DNA of 64,000 nucleotides from Flavobacteriales bacterium (GTDB lineage: Bacteria > Bacteroidota > Bacteroidia > Flavobacteriales > JABDKJ01): the NCBI GenBank assembly GCA_013002285.1, contig JABDKJ010000033.1:1-64000 (forward strand). The letters are read 5' to 3'. The position numbers and the translations under genes are program-made. The notes under the pieces are model-generated. The model had not been told where the DNA came from, did no database searches, and saw nothing but the letters and a program-made list of their open reading frames with translations. The stretch's first letter is position 1, and every line of letters begins with the position of its first letter. Of this stretch, positions 53,368-62,415 are shown one piece after another.

Positions 53368-55653
53368 GTGACGGCAAAAAACCATATTATACTATTCATA
53401 TGCCTTTTGGCATCCTCATTAGCTTTCGGTCAACAGGAAGCATTGGAGAAAGCTAGAGAATATGAGGCTATCAAGGCTTATGTTCAGGCTATAGATGAAT
53501 ACGAAAAAGCGGTAAAGCAAGGGGCAACCACTCCAGAAGTCTATAGGAAATTAGCTAATTACAATCTTCAAATGCGTAGGCCGGAAGAAAGCCATAAATG
53601 GTTTGAAAAATTATTGGAAACACGCGATTATTCAACTGAAGATCAACTTCTATTTGCCGAAGTATTAAGACAAAACGAAAAATATTTTGAGGCTACTATA
53701 TGGTCTGCCCAATATTTCATGGCTACTGGCGATGAGCATTATGAGCAATTCGTAGTTTCTGAAGATTACTATGAACGATTTAAGTTAGATTCTGCGAAGA
53801 TCACAATTGTCAATTTAGACAAAGTGAATTCTGAATTCAATGAGATTTGTCCTACAATTAAGGATGATGTCATGTATTTCTCATCAAATATGGACTTTGA
53901 GTTTGGGATCAGACACGTAGATGTCTATACAAATTCAAATTTTTTGAATCTATATCAAGTTTCACTAGAAGGAATTCAACCTACCGGAAAAGTTAAGCCT
54001 TTCAGCTCTACTATTAATGGGGTTTTTCATGAGAGTAATTTAGCATTTGATGGTGAAGACGAAGTCTATTTCACAAGAAATCAGAAGAAAGTCTATAAGG
54101 ACGTTAATACAGGTGATGAATTAAGGAATTTAATGATCGTCAGAGCACGAAAAACAGGAATAGGCTGGAACGTGGTTGATGATTTTCCATACAATTCAGA
54201 AAAATATTCCGTTGGTCATCCTACTATAAGTGATGATGGAGAAATGATGGTCTTTATTTCAGACATGCCAGGAGGTTTTGGAGGTACTGACCTATATATG
54301 TGTATTAAGAATGAGCTTGGCATATGGGGATCACCAGTAAATCTGGGAGAAACGGTGAATTCATTAGGAAATGAGAAATATCCTTATTTGCATGATGACA
54401 ATTCTTTGTATTTCTCTTCAAACGGATTGCACGGACTTGGTGGGCAAGACATTCATGTTTGTCCATATTTGAACGGGAAATTTTTAACGCCTCAGAATTT
54501 AGGCTACCCTATTAACTCATCTCGAGATGATTTTGGTTTTTACTATGATGCTGAAAAGCATAGAGGCTTTTTCACTTCGAACAGAAAGAATGGAAAAGGG
54601 TCTGATGACATTTTTGCATATGAATTGAACGACACCATCAACTACCTGGTTAAAGGTAGAGTATTGGATGTAAAGTCTAAGAAACGAGTCGGTAAATTAA
54701 GAGCCAAATTAATGGATCTCGATGACAACGTGATCGAAGAAGTAGTAATAAATGATGATGGAACTTTCCTTTTCAATAATGAAGCTTTCAGAAATGCTGG
54801 ATTCAAAGTGGTAATTGAAGATGACAAAGGTGTATATGACACGATCGATTCAGGTTACCTGAAAGGAACAGGCATCAATAGTGGTCTTGACCTTGGCATC
54901 ATGTATACAGAAAAACTTCCGATCATTTTGGCCGGTTCACTCGCAAGTCATAAAACGGAATTAGGATTACATGGTGTTAAATTGTCTGTATTCAATAAAG
55001 ATACTGGAGAGAAAGTAGGTGAGTATTTCACTACGGACGCTGGTAATTTCCGATTTGAATTAGATGAATACACGAAATATACCATCAAAATGGAAAAAGA
55101 TGGTTACTTCACTAGAACCGTGGATTTTGAGACATCTTGGGAAAGATATATTGACTTTGCAGATCTTGATTGGGGCTTCATGGAAGCTATAGAACCAGAC
55201 ATACCTGTCATATTAGATGAGTACAGTGAGATCAATTTTGATTATGATAGCTATGAAATATTACCTAGTGCAGAACCAGCATTGAACTATTTGGCTATAC
55301 TTACTCTTGAAAATCCTTATGTATTTATTGAATTAAGTGCACATACAGATTGTACAGGTGAAAAAGCATATAATCAACAGCTTTCAGAAAAAAGAGCAAA
55401 TGCTGCATATGAATATTTGGTTATCCGTGCAGGTATTAACCATGAACAAGTAGTAACGAAAGGATATGGCGAATCACAACCATTAGTGAAGTGTGGACGC
55501 AGATGCAACAAATGCACTATGGCAGATCACGCATTGAACAGAAGACTAGAATTCAAAGTCCTTAGTACTGACTTTTCACAAATCCCTGAAGAAAAGTCTG
55601 ATGATCAGGAAGAGACACCTTCAGAAGATAAAGAGCAGCAGGAAGAGAAGTGA
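53368..55653 (+). CDS. PorE-like OmpA-family protein (TPR, propeller, OmpA)
   Basis: 761 residues from a GTG. Signal peptide ending LAFGQ, no lipobox. TPR repeats about 25-130 (YEKAVKQGATTPEVYRKLANY), a PD40-type beta-propeller about 140-420 (CPTIKDDVMYFSSN, GHPTISDDGEMMVFISDMPGG, YPYLHDDNSLYFSSNG), one or two CarboxypepD-like domains about 430-600, an OmpA domain about 620-735 (FDYDSYEILPSA, ELSAHTDCTG, SEKRANAAYEYL), and an acidic tail of about 25 residues. The same domain order is found in PorE of the type IX secretion system and in proteins paired with PorP/SprF; no PorP is adjacent. The last 92 bases are also coding on the other strand. Confidence 0.88.
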   Translation: MTAKNHIILFICLLASSLAFGQQEALEKAREYEAIKAYVQAIDEYEKAVKQGATTPEVYRKLANYNLQMRRPEESHKWFEKLLETRDYSTEDQLLFAEVLRQNEKYFEATIWSAQYFMATGDEHYEQFVVSEDYYERFKLDSAKITIVNLDKVNSEFNEICPTIKDDVMYFSSNMDFEFGIRHVDVYTNSNFLNLYQVSLEGIQPTGKVKPFSSTINGVFHESNLAFDGEDEVYFTRNQKKVYKDVNTGDELRNLMIVRARKTGIGWNVVDDFPYNSEKYSVGHPTISDDGEMMVFISDMPGGFGGTDLYMCIKNELGIWGSPVNLGETVNSLGNEKYPYLHDDNSLYFSSNGLHGLGGQDIHVCPYLNGKFLTPQNLGYPINSSRDDFGFYYDAEKHRGFFTSNRKNGKGSDDIFAYELNDTINYLVKGRVLDVKSKKRVGKLRAKLMDLDDNVIEEVVINDDGTFLFNNEAFRNAGFKVVIEDDKGVYDTIDSGYLKGTGINSGLDLGIMYTEKLPIILAGSLASHKTELGLHGVKLSVFNKDTGEKVGEYFTTDAGNFRFELDEYTKYTIKMEKDGYFTRTVDFETSWERYIDFADLDWGFMEAIEPDIPVILDEYSEINFDYDSYEILPSAEPALNYLAILTLENPYVFIELSAHTDCTGEKAYNQQLSEKRANAAYEYLVIRAGINHEQVVTKGYGESQPLVKCGRRCNKCTMADHALNRRLEFKVLSTDFSQIPEEKSDDQEETPSEDKEQQEEK

Positions 55654-57748
55654 TATCTATTTCTCCCCTTTCATTCGCTATCAAGCCTCCCGAATGTATT
55701 GTTTGCCCACTCAAGGAAATGATGTCATAAGACATGTTCTCTTTTACCCCATCTATATACAACATATTGCTAGCCGGGTTTGGATAAAGGGTTAATCCGA
55801 TAGCACTCAATTCATCTAGGCCTACTAATTCTGCCCACCTCGCTTCAAATTCCTGGAAATACATGTTAGCAATGGTTGCATCATGAATGATCAATGTATT
55901 CTCATCATTTACAGATTCTGCAGAAGAACTCCAATTATGTGACCCAGTGATAACCTGTGGATCTGAACCAGGATTTGCCTGATCTACAATAGCTAACTTA
56001 TGGTGCAGTAAGCCGGGCACTCCTTCATGAGATTGAACATCAACACCAGCGGCTAATAGTGCATCATAGTCGGAACCAGTTGTACTCGTATTGTCAATGA
56101 TCCCTCTTGGGGTAACAAAGAAAAGATCATTAACTTCCAAGACGGCATCTCTAAGTTCATTGTTCGTGAACACAAAAAGGTTGAATTCAAATGATGCATC
56201 TGAAGAAAGAACAGACTTTTTAATGGCCGCTGTGGTCCCATCAGACGGTGAAAAATACATTTCCACTGGTCTCCCACCTATGATGAAATTATGTGGAGTA
56301 TTGTTGGCCTTATCTGGTCCAAACCTTGAATTTGAAAGGTTTGGAACAGGCCCGTCAGAACCCCACATTTCATTGAACTCTAATTGATAAGCTTTTGCCA
56401 AAGACTGATCCTGAGTAATGATAATGTTATTGTAATCTTGGAACATATCAGTATTGGTCATATTCATTGAGCCTTGGATCACAAATGAATTATCCACGGA
56501 ATTCGGATCGACAATAAAAAACTTGTTGTGCATTCCAGAACCCATTCCGTCTGTTCTTTCGACTATAGTAATTCCAGGATCCAAAGAAGACAAACTGATG
56601 TTATTGTTTGACCCTTCTGTGATCACTCTCACTTGTATTCCTGAATTATGTGCATCGTTCAGAGCCCCTACAATATTCAGATTGTTGTTGCTATATACTG
56701 CCATATCAATAGAAATCTCAGCCATATCCAAATACTTGATTATCGTATCGTGAATATTGCTAGTCCAGACAGCATCTACTCCAGTAGATACTGAAACATC
56801 TACAGTATTGTTAAAGAACACATCCATTGTACCAGACGAGTTTGAAACTGTCGCATAGGCCCCTATGTTCGATTCTATCGTATCTGTTCCTAAGACTGAA
56901 CAAACAGTGGCGTAAATGATCGTGCCTGCATCTAAACCAGAAATACTAAGAGTGTGGTCTGTAGTCTGGGTGTTATCATCAATTACGTTGTCCAAAGCAT
57001 CTGGAGAAAAACCCCATTTAATGATGGAATTTGAACTCGCATCAGTTAACCAATTAAGTTCAAAACCCGATGTAGTCAAATTTGTTTGTGAAACAGGAGA
57101 AACAAAATTAACAGGAGAATCTGAAATGATGTCAGCCATCGTTCTTGGCAAAAGTTGATAACCGTCATTTGCAGGAACATTAAATGTGAATTGAGATGAG
57201 ATCGCAGTGAGTGTGACAGGCCCACCAGGAACTAACTCTCCTATAATGGGATTTCCAGATCTCAAGTAAATAACCCCTGATTCTCCGTTAGAATTAAATT
57301 CCCAAGTGGTACTTGTAAAGCTTTGTCCAGCATTCACGAATACCGCATTCTCGATGGTTACCAATTCTGCTTCAACATTTTCATTTATTTGTGCTGGTGT
57401 AATGATCTGAGGAGTCGGAAGGTCATTCCCTTGACTATCAATACTTACAGCTGTTATGGGGTCTATCTCTAAAAGACCATTGTAGTCCTTTAAAACTCCA
57501 GTAATGGTTACCTCATCTCCAGGAATGGGTTCAGTCCAAGATGACCAATCTGCTCCGGGATAAGCAGCTATGCCCGCGGTTCCATCTTCAACATATCTTA
57601 TAGACCCGAATTCGTTACCATTGGTTACAATTCCCGTTACCGTTACCGTTGTCCCAATGGCTAAAGACCTCGCTTCAGCAATATCTGCTTGCCCTTTGAA
57701 TGTTAAGGCAATTAAAGAACACATTGAAAGAAGGATAAATTTTTTCAT
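55562..57748 (-). CDS. Secreted OB-fold / FN3 / double-HKD phospholipase D-like protein with T9SS sorting domain
   Basis: 728 residues. Signal peptide to about residue 20; an OB-fold of the kind found in secreted nucleases (about 21-140; VTVTGIVTNGNEFGSIRYVED); an FN3-like domain (about 211-302); two PLD modules with complete HKD motifs, H407-K409-D414 followed by GSMNMTN, and H582-K584-D589 followed by GSHNWSSSA; and a type A C-terminal sorting domain (about 650-728; LTLYPNPASNMLYIDG to FVKSQ). Predicted to be exported by T9SS and attached to the cell surface as a phosphodiesterase; both nucleases and phospholipases share this fold. Third gene of an operon with a TonB receptor. Its end overlaps the PorE-like gene by 92 bases. 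Confidence 0.88.
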   Translation of the reverse strand: MKKFILLSMCSLIALTFKGQADIAEARSLAIGTTVTVTGIVTNGNEFGSIRYVEDGTAGIAAYPGADWSSWTEPIPGDEVTITGVLKDYNGLLEIDPITAVSIDSQGNDLPTPQIITPAQINENVEAELVTIENAVFVNAGQSFTSTTWEFNSNGESGVIYLRSGNPIIGELVPGGPVTLTAISSQFTFNVPANDGYQLLPRTMADIISDSPVNFVSPVSQTNLTTSGFELNWLTDASSNSIIKWGFSPDALDNVIDDNTQTTDHTLSISGLDAGTIIYATVCSVLGTDTIESNIGAYATVSNSSGTMDVFFNNTVDVSVSTGVDAVWTSNIHDTIIKYLDMAEISIDMAVYSNNNLNIVGALNDAHNSGIQVRVITEGSNNNISLSSLDPGITIVERTDGMGSGMHNKFFIVDPNSVDNSFVIQGSMNMTNTDMFQDYNNIIITQDQSLAKAYQLEFNEMWGSDGPVPNLSNSRFGPDKANNTPHNFIIGGRPVEMYFSPSDGTTAAIKKSVLSSDASFEFNLFVFTNNELRDAVLEVNDLFFVTPRGIIDNTSTTGSDYDALLAAGVDVQSHEGVPGLLHHKLAIVDQANPGSDPQVITGSHNWSSSAESVNDENTLIIHDATIANMYFQEFEARWAELVGLDELSAIGLTLYPNPASNMLYIDGVKENMSYDIISLSGQTIHSGGLIANERGEIDITSLPAALYLLKVSLPDHQTFLQGFVKSQY

Positions 57749-57751
57749 TTT

Positions 57752-60583
57752 CTAAAAAGTTAAAGTGAGTGAGGTATTGAACCTCCGGCCTTGACCGAAA
57801 TAGACTCCGGCAGACTGTGCATCAAAATTTGTAGCAGATGTGGTGCGTGCAAAACGAACATTATTATCAGCATCACTTACATAAGTTGCATCAAAGGCAT
57901 TCAATACACTTAATCTAAATGAGAACTTATACTTGTCAACCTTGAATTTGTATCCGGCATGTATATCTCCAAATCCATATGCTGGAATTTGCCATGATTC
58001 TCTGCCTTCATCGTCTCCAACCAATGTACTAGGGTCAAAATCTGAGAAGTATCTATCGAAATAAGTGTATCTGAATTTGATATAGGCCCTTTTACTGATG
58101 TCATATTTAATGCTTGAACCAAATTGTGTCTGGGCAGCATCTCCAACATGCACCCCTTCTGCATCAAAAGTGATGTTATATCTACTTCCATCCGCGTTGT
58201 ATACGGGTTGACCATTTGGCCTATTGAAAAAGACAGTCTTTTTACTATCCCAAATCCAATCTCCAATAGAAACGACACCTTGGATCTCAAGATCTTTAAC
58301 CGGCTTGTAAACAAAATCCCATTCAACCCCTAAATGCTTTGCGTTCATTCCAGCAATGTTCACCGTTATCCTACTCTGTGGGTCTTCCGGGTCAGAGATG
58401 GTCAAGCCACCTGGAAGCGGTCTATTTTTCCAAAAGGTGTAGTATGCATTTATATTCGAACTGAATTTCTGGCTTTTATAAGACCAACCCATTTCAACGG
58501 CACTTACCTTTGAATTCTTTATGTCGGTCAACAGCGTATTGCCAAAATCGAATATGTTATTGAAGTAGGGATTCCTAGAGAGATAACCAAGATTTACAAA
58601 TCCATTCACCCTTTCAGTGAAATTATAATTGAATCCCATTTTTACTGTGGCTCCCCATTTAGAGAACCAATCTAACTGCTGATATTCTGAGCCAGGTGTT
58701 TCTGGAGTATACCACATTCCTTCATAAAAAACCGAATCTGTGGTTTCTGGTAAAAGACCGTAATCATAAAAAGGTGCAATAGTCGTATCTCCAAGATCGA
58801 AGATCTTTGGTAAATGGTAATCAATACGCTTGTATTGAGACAATGCTCCGGACACATTTACAAATGCAGACCAGTTGTCTTGGGATAATTCAGCCTGAGT
58901 ATATCCCCCAAACCATCTTACAAATGAGTCGTTATGATAACCAAACTTATCTCCCTCACGCAGCACTCTGTTATTAATATTCAAATTCCCATCATCGGTT
59001 CCCACTTTGTAATAATCAGCACCAAAAAGATCATGTACTTCTGCATAGTGCTCACCTCTATACCTTCTATAATCAAGCCCAGCAGAAAGGTCTAGACCCT
59101 CCTTTACTGACCAAGATAATTTTGAAAGTACTCCGTACCAATCATGATTGTTAACAGACCTTCTTAAGAAGGTATCGTCAAAAGCAAAATGCTCCGTGGG
59201 ATGAATAGCTGGATCAATATTGGGTCCGACAAAAGGATTGAATTCCAGACCTGTATTAATATCGTATAATTCCTGATAATTCGGTGACCCATCGGGATAA
59301 TAAGAACGTGGCGTAAAACCGTTCAATCGTACTCCTCCACCCCTTCCAATGGAAAGATAAGCAATATTGGTAAGTGCCATTTTATCGTTGATCCTCCAGT
59401 AATCCCTAAGGTTGAATTGGGGTTTGTGGTACTCATTCTGCCTATCATTAAACTCTACCGACTTTATATTCTGTTTCATATTGGAGTCATCTAAAGTATA
59501 GGTCTCCAATTCACCATAATGAGCATTAAAATCGATCCCTAAAGGACCGTCATAATTCAAAACTATACTTGTATCCACGCCATTTTCGATAGCATAATTT
59601 GCATCGTAAAGGGCCATGTTTTCCTTTTGACTTCTTTGTCCATGTTTTTGTGGAGCTCCATAACCATAAAAGCTTATAAGGTGATCTCCTAATTCTTTTT
59701 GGACCTTCCCGTAATAGAAATATCCTTCTGTATCTAATCCATCAACCCAACCATTTCCTCTTTTGTAAGAACCAGCAACGGAGTAGCCCCAGCCATTTTT
59801 CAAACGTCCACTATTGTAACCGAGTGTAGTTCTTAAAAACCCATTATTTCCAACCTCTTGTTTGAATTTGGTGAATTTCTTTTGGCCGATACCGTCCGTT
59901 AAAATATTGATCGTACCCCCAACCGAAGGGATAGCGACCTTAGAAGCACCCAGTCCTCTTTGCACTTGCATTGAACTTTGAATAACATCCAGACCAAACC
60001 AGTTTGACCAATATACCCAGCCATTTTCCATATCATTGACAGGTACTCCATCTATCATTACCGCAATGTCTCTTTGCTTGAACCCACGGATCGAAACTCG
60101 TGCGTCTCCGTCTCCTCCACCTTGCTGGGTCGCTTGAATACCTGGTGTGGAGTTCAAAACCATCGGTAAGTCTTGGGACCCAAGTTCCTCTTCTATGAGC
60201 TGGATAGGTACATTTGTAAAAGCAACAGGGGTCTTACGAGCTATTGCTCTATCACCTACCACCTCGATCTCTGCAAGGGTCTCAAAATTCATGTTGAACG
60301 AAACTCTTGCCTCAGGGGAAGACTCTGAGAGGGTAACAACTTTTATCACTTCTAAATATCCGATATAGGAAACAGACAACTCATATGTCCCGTATGGCAA
60401 CTCCAAAGAGAAACGTCCATCAAAATCTGTGGGAACACCTTTTCCTGGTGCATATACTACGTTCGCACCTATCAATGATTCACCTGTAACCTCATCTAAG
60501 ACGACACCAGAAACAACTCCGACCTGTGCACTTAGAAATGAGCATGAGAAAAGTAAAAGCGATACGATTGTCGTCCTCAGCAT
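57752..60583 (-). CDS. TonB-dependent receptor of the surface PLD operon
   Basis: 943 residues: signal peptide (FSCSFLSA), CarboxypepD-like domain about 22-95 (GVVSGVVLDEVTGESLIGA, PTDFDGRFSLELPYG), plug domain (LNSTPGIQATQQGGGDGD, VSIRGFKQRDIAVMIDGVP, MQVQRGLGASKVAIPSVGG), and a barrel to the terminal Phe (FNTSLTLTF). No SusD-type lipoprotein accompanies it; instead it is flanked by two T9SS-sorted surface proteins with gaps of 19 and 3 bases, so it is likely the importer for what they bind or release. It is unlike the 22222-25071 receptor in plug sequence. Confidence 0.9.
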   Translation of the reverse strand: MLRTTIVSLLLFSCSFLSAQVGVVSGVVLDEVTGESLIGANVVYAPGKGVPTDFDGRFSLELPYGTYELSVSYIGYLEVIKVVTLSESSPEARVSFNMNFETLAEIEVVGDRAIARKTPVAFTNVPIQLIEEELGSQDLPMVLNSTPGIQATQQGGGDGDARVSIRGFKQRDIAVMIDGVPVNDMENGWVYWSNWFGLDVIQSSMQVQRGLGASKVAIPSVGGTINILTDGIGQKKFTKFKQEVGNNGFLRTTLGYNSGRLKNGWGYSVAGSYKRGNGWVDGLDTEGYFYYGKVQKELGDHLISFYGYGAPQKHGQRSQKENMALYDANYAIENGVDTSIVLNYDGPLGIDFNAHYGELETYTLDDSNMKQNIKSVEFNDRQNEYHKPQFNLRDYWRINDKMALTNIAYLSIGRGGGVRLNGFTPRSYYPDGSPNYQELYDINTGLEFNPFVGPNIDPAIHPTEHFAFDDTFLRRSVNNHDWYGVLSKLSWSVKEGLDLSAGLDYRRYRGEHYAEVHDLFGADYYKVGTDDGNLNINNRVLREGDKFGYHNDSFVRWFGGYTQAELSQDNWSAFVNVSGALSQYKRIDYHLPKIFDLGDTTIAPFYDYGLLPETTDSVFYEGMWYTPETPGSEYQQLDWFSKWGATVKMGFNYNFTERVNGFVNLGYLSRNPYFNNIFDFGNTLLTDIKNSKVSAVEMGWSYKSQKFSSNINAYYTFWKNRPLPGGLTISDPEDPQSRITVNIAGMNAKHLGVEWDFVYKPVKDLEIQGVVSIGDWIWDSKKTVFFNRPNGQPVYNADGSRYNITFDAEGVHVGDAAQTQFGSSIKYDISKRAYIKFRYTYFDRYFSDFDPSTLVGDDEGRESWQIPAYGFGDIHAGYKFKVDKYKFSFRLSVLNAFDATYVSDADNNVRFARTTSATNFDAQSAGVYFGQGRRFNTSLTLTF

Positions 60584-60602
60584 AAGTATTATTTGGGAGA
60601 AA

Positions 60603-61538
60603 TTATTTTATGATCAAACGCTTAGTGCTTACCACATTCTCATTTGTTCTGACATTCACCAAATAAATACCTCGCTTCCAATCAGTAGTTTCAATTCTAT
60701 AATTGCTATTCAGATCAGATGGGTCTTTCTCAAACACTTTTTCGCCAGTTATGGCATATATCACAACTTCTGAGATCAGTCCTTCTGAAGAAACCTCAAA
60801 GTATCCATTTTCAGATGGATTAGGGAACAATTCAATTGCCGCGTTGCTATTTATCTCTTCTAATCCTACAGAAGGATCGCAAATGCAACTGTGCGAACCA
60901 AGGTTTTCGAAAGTGTTCGCAGGAAGTGTGTCCCACTCAGCAGTAAGGTCGAATAGAACTGGATTTGTAGCAACACCTAGAGTAACATTCTGCTTTCTGA
61001 TCAATGTATGATTTGCAGACATAAATACCGGCTCATTCATTGAGTTCAGGTATGGCCCCCAACCGTCAGGAAAATCGCTATCTCCTACCTTTCCAAAAAG
61101 ATCGTAAACGACTAGACCTGCCTGTTGAACATCTAGAAGCATTACTGCATCGTTGCCATTAAAATACATACATTCTGCACCGTCATTATAATCTGGGTTA
61201 GCAAATGTATCTGTTACCAATTGCAACTCGTCCCAAACTGGTGCATCGAAACCAGTTCCTGTTGAATCTCTTTTGTCCAATACAACCACGTAAGTATCAT
61301 AAGGCATCAAAGTACCTTGAAGATCTACAGCATTACTCGGATTTTGATCTTGATTTGCAAATCTCACTAAACCGTATGGAGCCATGTCTATGGGGTTTGG
61401 GCTTGCGTTATATACCTCAATCGCCTTATTATTTGACCATCCTTCCACGTATTCTGAAATGATGATGCCATCACAGCCTTGAGCAGTTAAAACAGCAGAA
61501 AAAGAAAGGGTTACAATAGAGAGTAATAGTGTTTTCAT
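60603..61538 (-). CDS. Lamin-tail-domain surface protein with T9SS sorting domain
   Basis: 311 residues. Signal peptide ending VLTAQ; a lamin-tail domain about 23-160 with GIIISEYVEGWSNNKAIEVYN, the form seen in large secreted bacterial nucleases; a Cys-containing linker; and a type A C-terminal sorting domain about 230-311 (IELFPNPSENGYFEVSS to IIK). There is no catalytic domain, so it is probably a surface binding protein, possibly for nucleic acid or for the neighbouring enzyme. First gene of the operon, with a strong -7 element just upstream. Confidence 0.85.
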   Translation of the reverse strand: MKTLLLSIVTLSFSAVLTAQGCDGIIISEYVEGWSNNKAIEVYNASPNPIDMAPYGLVRFANQDQNPSNAVDLQGTLMPYDTYVVVLDKRDSTGTGFDAPVWDELQLVTDTFANPDYNDGAECMYFNGNDAVMLLDVQQAGLVVYDLFGKVGDSDFPDGWGPYLNSMNEPVFMSANHTLIRKQNVTLGVATNPVLFDLTAEWDTLPANTFENLGSHSCICDPSVGLEEINSNAAIELFPNPSENGYFEVSSEGLISEVVIYAITGEKVFEKDPSDLNSNYRIETTDWKRGIYLVNVRTNENVVSTKRLIIK

Positions 61539-61557
61539 GTCTTTATAAATTAGACCA

Positions 61558-61565
61558 CAAATTTA
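61558..61565 (-). promoter_or_regulatory. -7 element TAAATTTG of the lamin-tail/TonB/PLD operon
   Basis: Perfect match to TAnnTTTG on the minus strand, 20 bases before the ATG at 61538. No TTG is found at -33; instead the flanking direct repeats (61567-61610) occupy the activator region, which suggests regulated expression. Confidence 0.5.
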
Positions 61566-61566
61566 C

Positions 61567-61610
61567 AATTAAATAAGTCTATTAAGTGTTAATTTAGAAT
61601 TAAATAAGTC
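61567..61610 (-). repeat. 13-base direct repeat upstream of the operon promoter
   Basis: AATTAAATAAGTC occurs at 61567-61579 and again at 61598-61610 (plus-strand reading), 31 bases apart or about three helical turns, ending 2 bases from the -7 element. On the minus strand the distal copy contains TTTAATT, followed 11 bases later by ATTAACA; the latter heptamer is identical to the last site of the array at 20643-20704. Confidence 0.45.
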
Positions 61611-61703
61611 CATAGTTCAAAACCATTTTAGGTCTATGTTGATATTCCAAAGAGAGACCTCAAATGTTTTGATCTGTTATATTAGCCCACCATTTAACAA
61701 AGA

Positions 61704-62414
61704 TTGAACGACTCACTGGTCATCATACCTACTTACAACGAAAAAGAGAATATCGAAAAGATCATTCGAAAGGTTATTTCCATGGATGAAAAGTTCGACA
61801 TTCTAGTCGTAGACGATGGCTCTCCAGATGGCACCGGGAATATCGTCAAAACACTGCAAGAAGAATTCTCTGAGCTCAACATTCTTGAACGAACTGAAAA
61901 AAATGGCTTGGGCTCGGCATATATCGCTGGTTTTAAATGGGCCCTTGAAAAAGGCTACAAATACATTTTTGAAATGGATGCCGATTTTTCACATGACCCC
62001 GAAGATCTTAAACGACTACGACAAGCATGTAAAGATGGTGCAGACATGAGCATAGGATCTAGGTATGTGAAGGGAGGTAGTATCTCAAATTGGCCCTTGA
62101 TCAGGTTGATGATCAGTTATTTTGGGTCGATGTATGCCCGATCGGTCTTATGGATGGGCATAAAAGATACTACTGCTGGTTTCAAATGTTACACCAATAA
62201 AGTATTGAGCGCCATATCTTTAGACAAAGTGAAATTCGTTGGCTACGCATTTCAAATAGAGATGAAATATAGAGCTTATAAAAAGGGATTCAAGATCGTA
62301 GAAGTTCCGATCACATTCAAGGATAGGACTGAAGGACGATCGAAAATGGGAGCAGGTATAATGAAAGAAGGATTTCTAGGGGTCCTGAAACTGAGAATTT
62401 CAAATTTGGGTTGA
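61704..62414 (+). CDS. Polyprenol-phosphate mannose synthase-like glycosyltransferase (GT2)
   Basis: 236 residues from a TTG. GT2 fold with VIIPTYNEKENIEKII, DILVVDDGSPDGTG, and the metal-binding DXD-type segment EMDADFSHDPEDL. KGGSISNWPLIR, DTTAGFKCY and ITFKDRTEGRSKMG are typical of DPM1-like enzymes that load a sugar from its nucleotide onto polyprenyl phosphate. There is no C-terminal membrane helix, so it matches the short DPM1 form. It is followed after one base by dihydroorotase, a pairing common in flavobacteria. Confidence 0.9.
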   Translation: MNDSLVIIPTYNEKENIEKIIRKVISMDEKFDILVVDDGSPDGTGNIVKTLQEEFSELNILERTEKNGLGSAYIAGFKWALEKGYKYIFEMDADFSHDPEDLKRLRQACKDGADMSIGSRYVKGGSISNWPLIRLMISYFGSMYARSVLWMGIKDTTAGFKCYTNKVLSAISLDKVKFVGYAFQIEMKYRAYKKGFKIVEVPITFKDRTEGRSKMGAGIMKEGFLGVLKLRISNLG

Positions 62415-62415
62415 T

